DNA of 64,000 bases from Spirochaetales bacterium. GTDB taxonomy: Bacteria; Spirochaetota; Spirochaetia; SZUA-6. A model generated the notes under the pieces. It saw nothing but the letters and a program-made list of their open reading frames with translations. It ran no database searches and was not told where the DNA came from. Shown piece by piece: positions 62,272-64,000 of the stretch. Both the position numbers and the translations under genes were made by a program. How positions within the stretch are numbered: position 1 is the stretch's first letter; every line of letters starts with the position of its first letter. The stretch spans positions 62,001-126,000 of the forward strand of contig JALUUM010000027.1 of assembly GCA_027021365.1 (NCBI GenBank), in the 5' to 3' direction.

Positions 62272-62862
62272 GTGAAGAGAAACAGTGATTACTATACGAA
62301 ACTTGCTAAAAGCAAGGGTTATCCTGCACGTTCCGTTTTCAAACTGAAAGAGATTCAGGAAAAGTACAGGGTAATTAGGGTAAATGACAAGATTTTGGAA
62401 ATAGGTTCATCTCCGGGAAGCTGGAGCCTCTATATCTTCAGAGAGCTGAAGCTAAAGGGCAGTATTGTCGCAGTGGACCTTGTGCCGAGTGAGGTTTCTG
62501 CCGATGAGTATTCCCGCTACACCTTTATTCAGGGCGATATCATGGATGATACCATAACGAAGAAGATAGCCTCTTACGGAAGTTTCAATGTGGTGTTGAG
62601 TGATGCAGCCCCCTCCACGTCGGGCAACAGGCTAATCGATTCCTCGAGATCATATGAAATAGCAAAGAGGGTTCTCGAGGTAGGAATAAAACTCCTTAAA
62701 GGGGGAGGTAATATAGTTGTCAAGACACTTCAGGGCGGTGAGACAGGCAAGCTTAAATCTGAAATGTCCAGGTATTTTGGCTTTTCAAAGCTTTTCAAGC
62801 CGGCTGCATCAAGAAGTGAATCAACTGAAATCTTTCTCATCGGTATGAATTTTAAAAGTTGA
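62272..62862 (+). CDS. rlmE: RlmE/FtsJ-family rRNA 2'-O-methyltransferase
   Basis: 196 aa; YYTKLAKSKGYPARSVFKLKEIQEKYRV, LEIGSSPGSWSLYIF, DAAPSTSGNR; GTG start. Confidence 0.92.
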   Translation: MKRNSDYYTKLAKSKGYPARSVFKLKEIQEKYRVIRVNDKILEIGSSPGSWSLYIFRELKLKGSIVAVDLVPSEVSADEYSRYTFIQGDIMDDTITKKIASYGSFNVVLSDAAPSTSGNRLIDSSRSYEIAKRVLEVGIKLLKGGGNIVVKTLQGGETGKLKSEMSRYFGFSKLFKPAASRSESTEIFLIGMNFKS

Positions 62863-62967
62863 ACAAAAAAATGCTTGAATGCAAGGCAAATTCATTCTAT
62901 CATGTTAGTTGCATCCTTTTTGACAGATTGGGTGCTAAAATAAAACTATCCCAAGGGGGCATGTAAG

Positions 62968-63669
62968 ATGAAACACAAAGTAATGCTTGTAACACTTCTT
63001 TTACTCCTGGTACCGTTCTTTATTTTTTCCCAGACGGTCCTGGTAAATGATGATTTCAGCACGATGAGCGGGTGGAAGCCGGCCTATGGGAATTGGAAAA
63101 TCATGAACGGTAGGCTTGCCCAGCTTGATACCAAGGCAGGGAAGGCAAAGATTGACCGTTATGTTCCTCAGTCCGGCTTGGTTCAGTATGAATTCGATGT
63201 TCATTATATCGATGGTGGATTGGATCGCTATGCAGGTTTTGGTATTCATGTGCTCGTTGACAAACCGCATGGTGGTTTTGCATGGGGCAATGGAAAGTCA
63301 TTCCTTCTGTGGGTGACATACGATCCCAAGGCATACGGTGGTACGGGATTCTATGCTCAGGCATACAGAAGTGAGAGTAATTCCTATATGTATCTCATGA
63401 AGGGTTACCATATTGAGATTCCCGAGAAAATCACAATAGGCGGAAAGACATATACATATCTCGATCCGAAATACGCAGCATACAATATACCTATAAAATT
63501 CACCATTGATACTACAACGGGTGATGTAAAGGTTTACGATCCGCTTATTCCCAACTGGGTATGGAAATTCAACCTTGGCGGCCCACTGGCACCGGGAAGC
63601 TATGTTACTTTCAGGACGAACAGTCTGGCAGTGAGCTTCGATAATTTCAAGGTTACCAAGCTGAGATAG
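62968..63669 (+). CDS. secreted beta-rich (LamG/ConA-like) protein of unknown function
   Basis: 233 aa; signal peptide, VNDDFSTMSGWKPAYGNWKIMNGRLAQ; strong SD AAGGGGG. Confidence 0.65.
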   Translation: MKHKVMLVTLLLLLVPFFIFSQTVLVNDDFSTMSGWKPAYGNWKIMNGRLAQLDTKAGKAKIDRYVPQSGLVQYEFDVHYIDGGLDRYAGFGIHVLVDKPHGGFAWGNGKSFLLWVTYDPKAYGGTGFYAQAYRSESNSYMYLMKGYHIEIPEKITIGGKTYTYLDPKYAAYNIPIKFTIDTTTGDVKVYDPLIPNWVWKFNLGGPLAPGSYVTFRTNSLAVSFDNFKVTKLR

Positions 63670-63715
63670 GTTACAGTAGAGTCGTCACTTTTTAATTGAT
63701 AGGCCAAATCAGGGA

Positions 63716-63760
63716 GGGGTATTTCACAGTTGTCCTGTGAAATACCCCTTATCTTTAGAA
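63716..63760 (+). terminator. intrinsic terminator
   Basis: Perfect 14-bp inverted repeat GGGGTATTTCACAG-TTGTC-CTGTGAAATACCCC followed by TTATCTTTA. Confidence 0.8.
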
Positions 63761-63793
63761 AACTGTTATCAAGCTACTAGCGGAACACATAGA

Positions 63794-64000
63794 ATGCGTA
63801 TTCAAAGGGGAAAGGTACACCTGCTGAACATTCCTTTCAAGTTCTCGGTTTCACATGCAATGGCAACCCGGGATCATTCCGATTCCATAATCGTCCAACT
63901 GACAGACAGCCACGGTAACAGTGGGTTCGGAGAGGCTGTGGTGAGGGAATATGTTTCTGGCAGTCTTGGCTCCGGAGAGGAGCTTACCGGACGTGTAGAG
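63794..64000 (+). CDS. enolase-superfamily (mandelate racemase/muconate lactonizing) enzyme, N-terminus, truncated by window end
   Basis: Read through 64000: MRIQRGKVHLLNIPFKFSVSHAMATRDHSDSIIVQLTDSHGNSGFGEAVVREYVSG. Confidence 0.75.
   Translation, partial: MRIQRGKVHLLNIPFKFSVSHAMATRDHSDSIIVQLTDSHGNSGFGEAVVREYVSGSLGSGEELTGRVE

Overview
This 64 kb window looks like gene-dense core chromosome of a spirochaete-like bacterium; the lineage is inferred from gene content and was not tested. About 60 CDS are supported. There are five tRNAs, an SRP (4.5S) RNA, several promoters, two convincing terminators and short repeats. I found no rRNA, CRISPR array or transposase. Landmarks are: a tRNA-ffs-dnaX-ebfC-recR unit; an exopolysaccharide cassette headed by a vWA/FHA-like/PIG-L fusion; ligA; a BMP-type nucleoside ABC transporter; a DeoR-TctCBA-HAD cluster; an ARMT1/DUF89-like protein; archaeal-type proS; a GGDDT-type pfk; ilvC; DAHP synthase; and an E2-E1(alpha/beta fusion) 2-oxoacid dehydrogenase operon. 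The most unusual signals are: (1) the 706-aa vWA/FHA-like/PIG-L deacetylase fusion at the head of a translationally coupled polysaccharide operon that also encodes a NusG paralogue; (2) a recurring architecture in which a promoter -10 lies 6-8 nt from the start codon with no Shine-Dalgarno, predicting leaderless mRNAs for at least seven genes; (3) a DeoR gene whose best-supported start is AUU, or which carries an A-run frameshift; (4) a receiver domain with Asp replaced by Glu; (5) tRNA-Arg with anticodon GCG clustered with all four tRNA-Ser isoacceptors and the SRP RNA. All calls come from reading the sequence and ORF translations; no database search was run.
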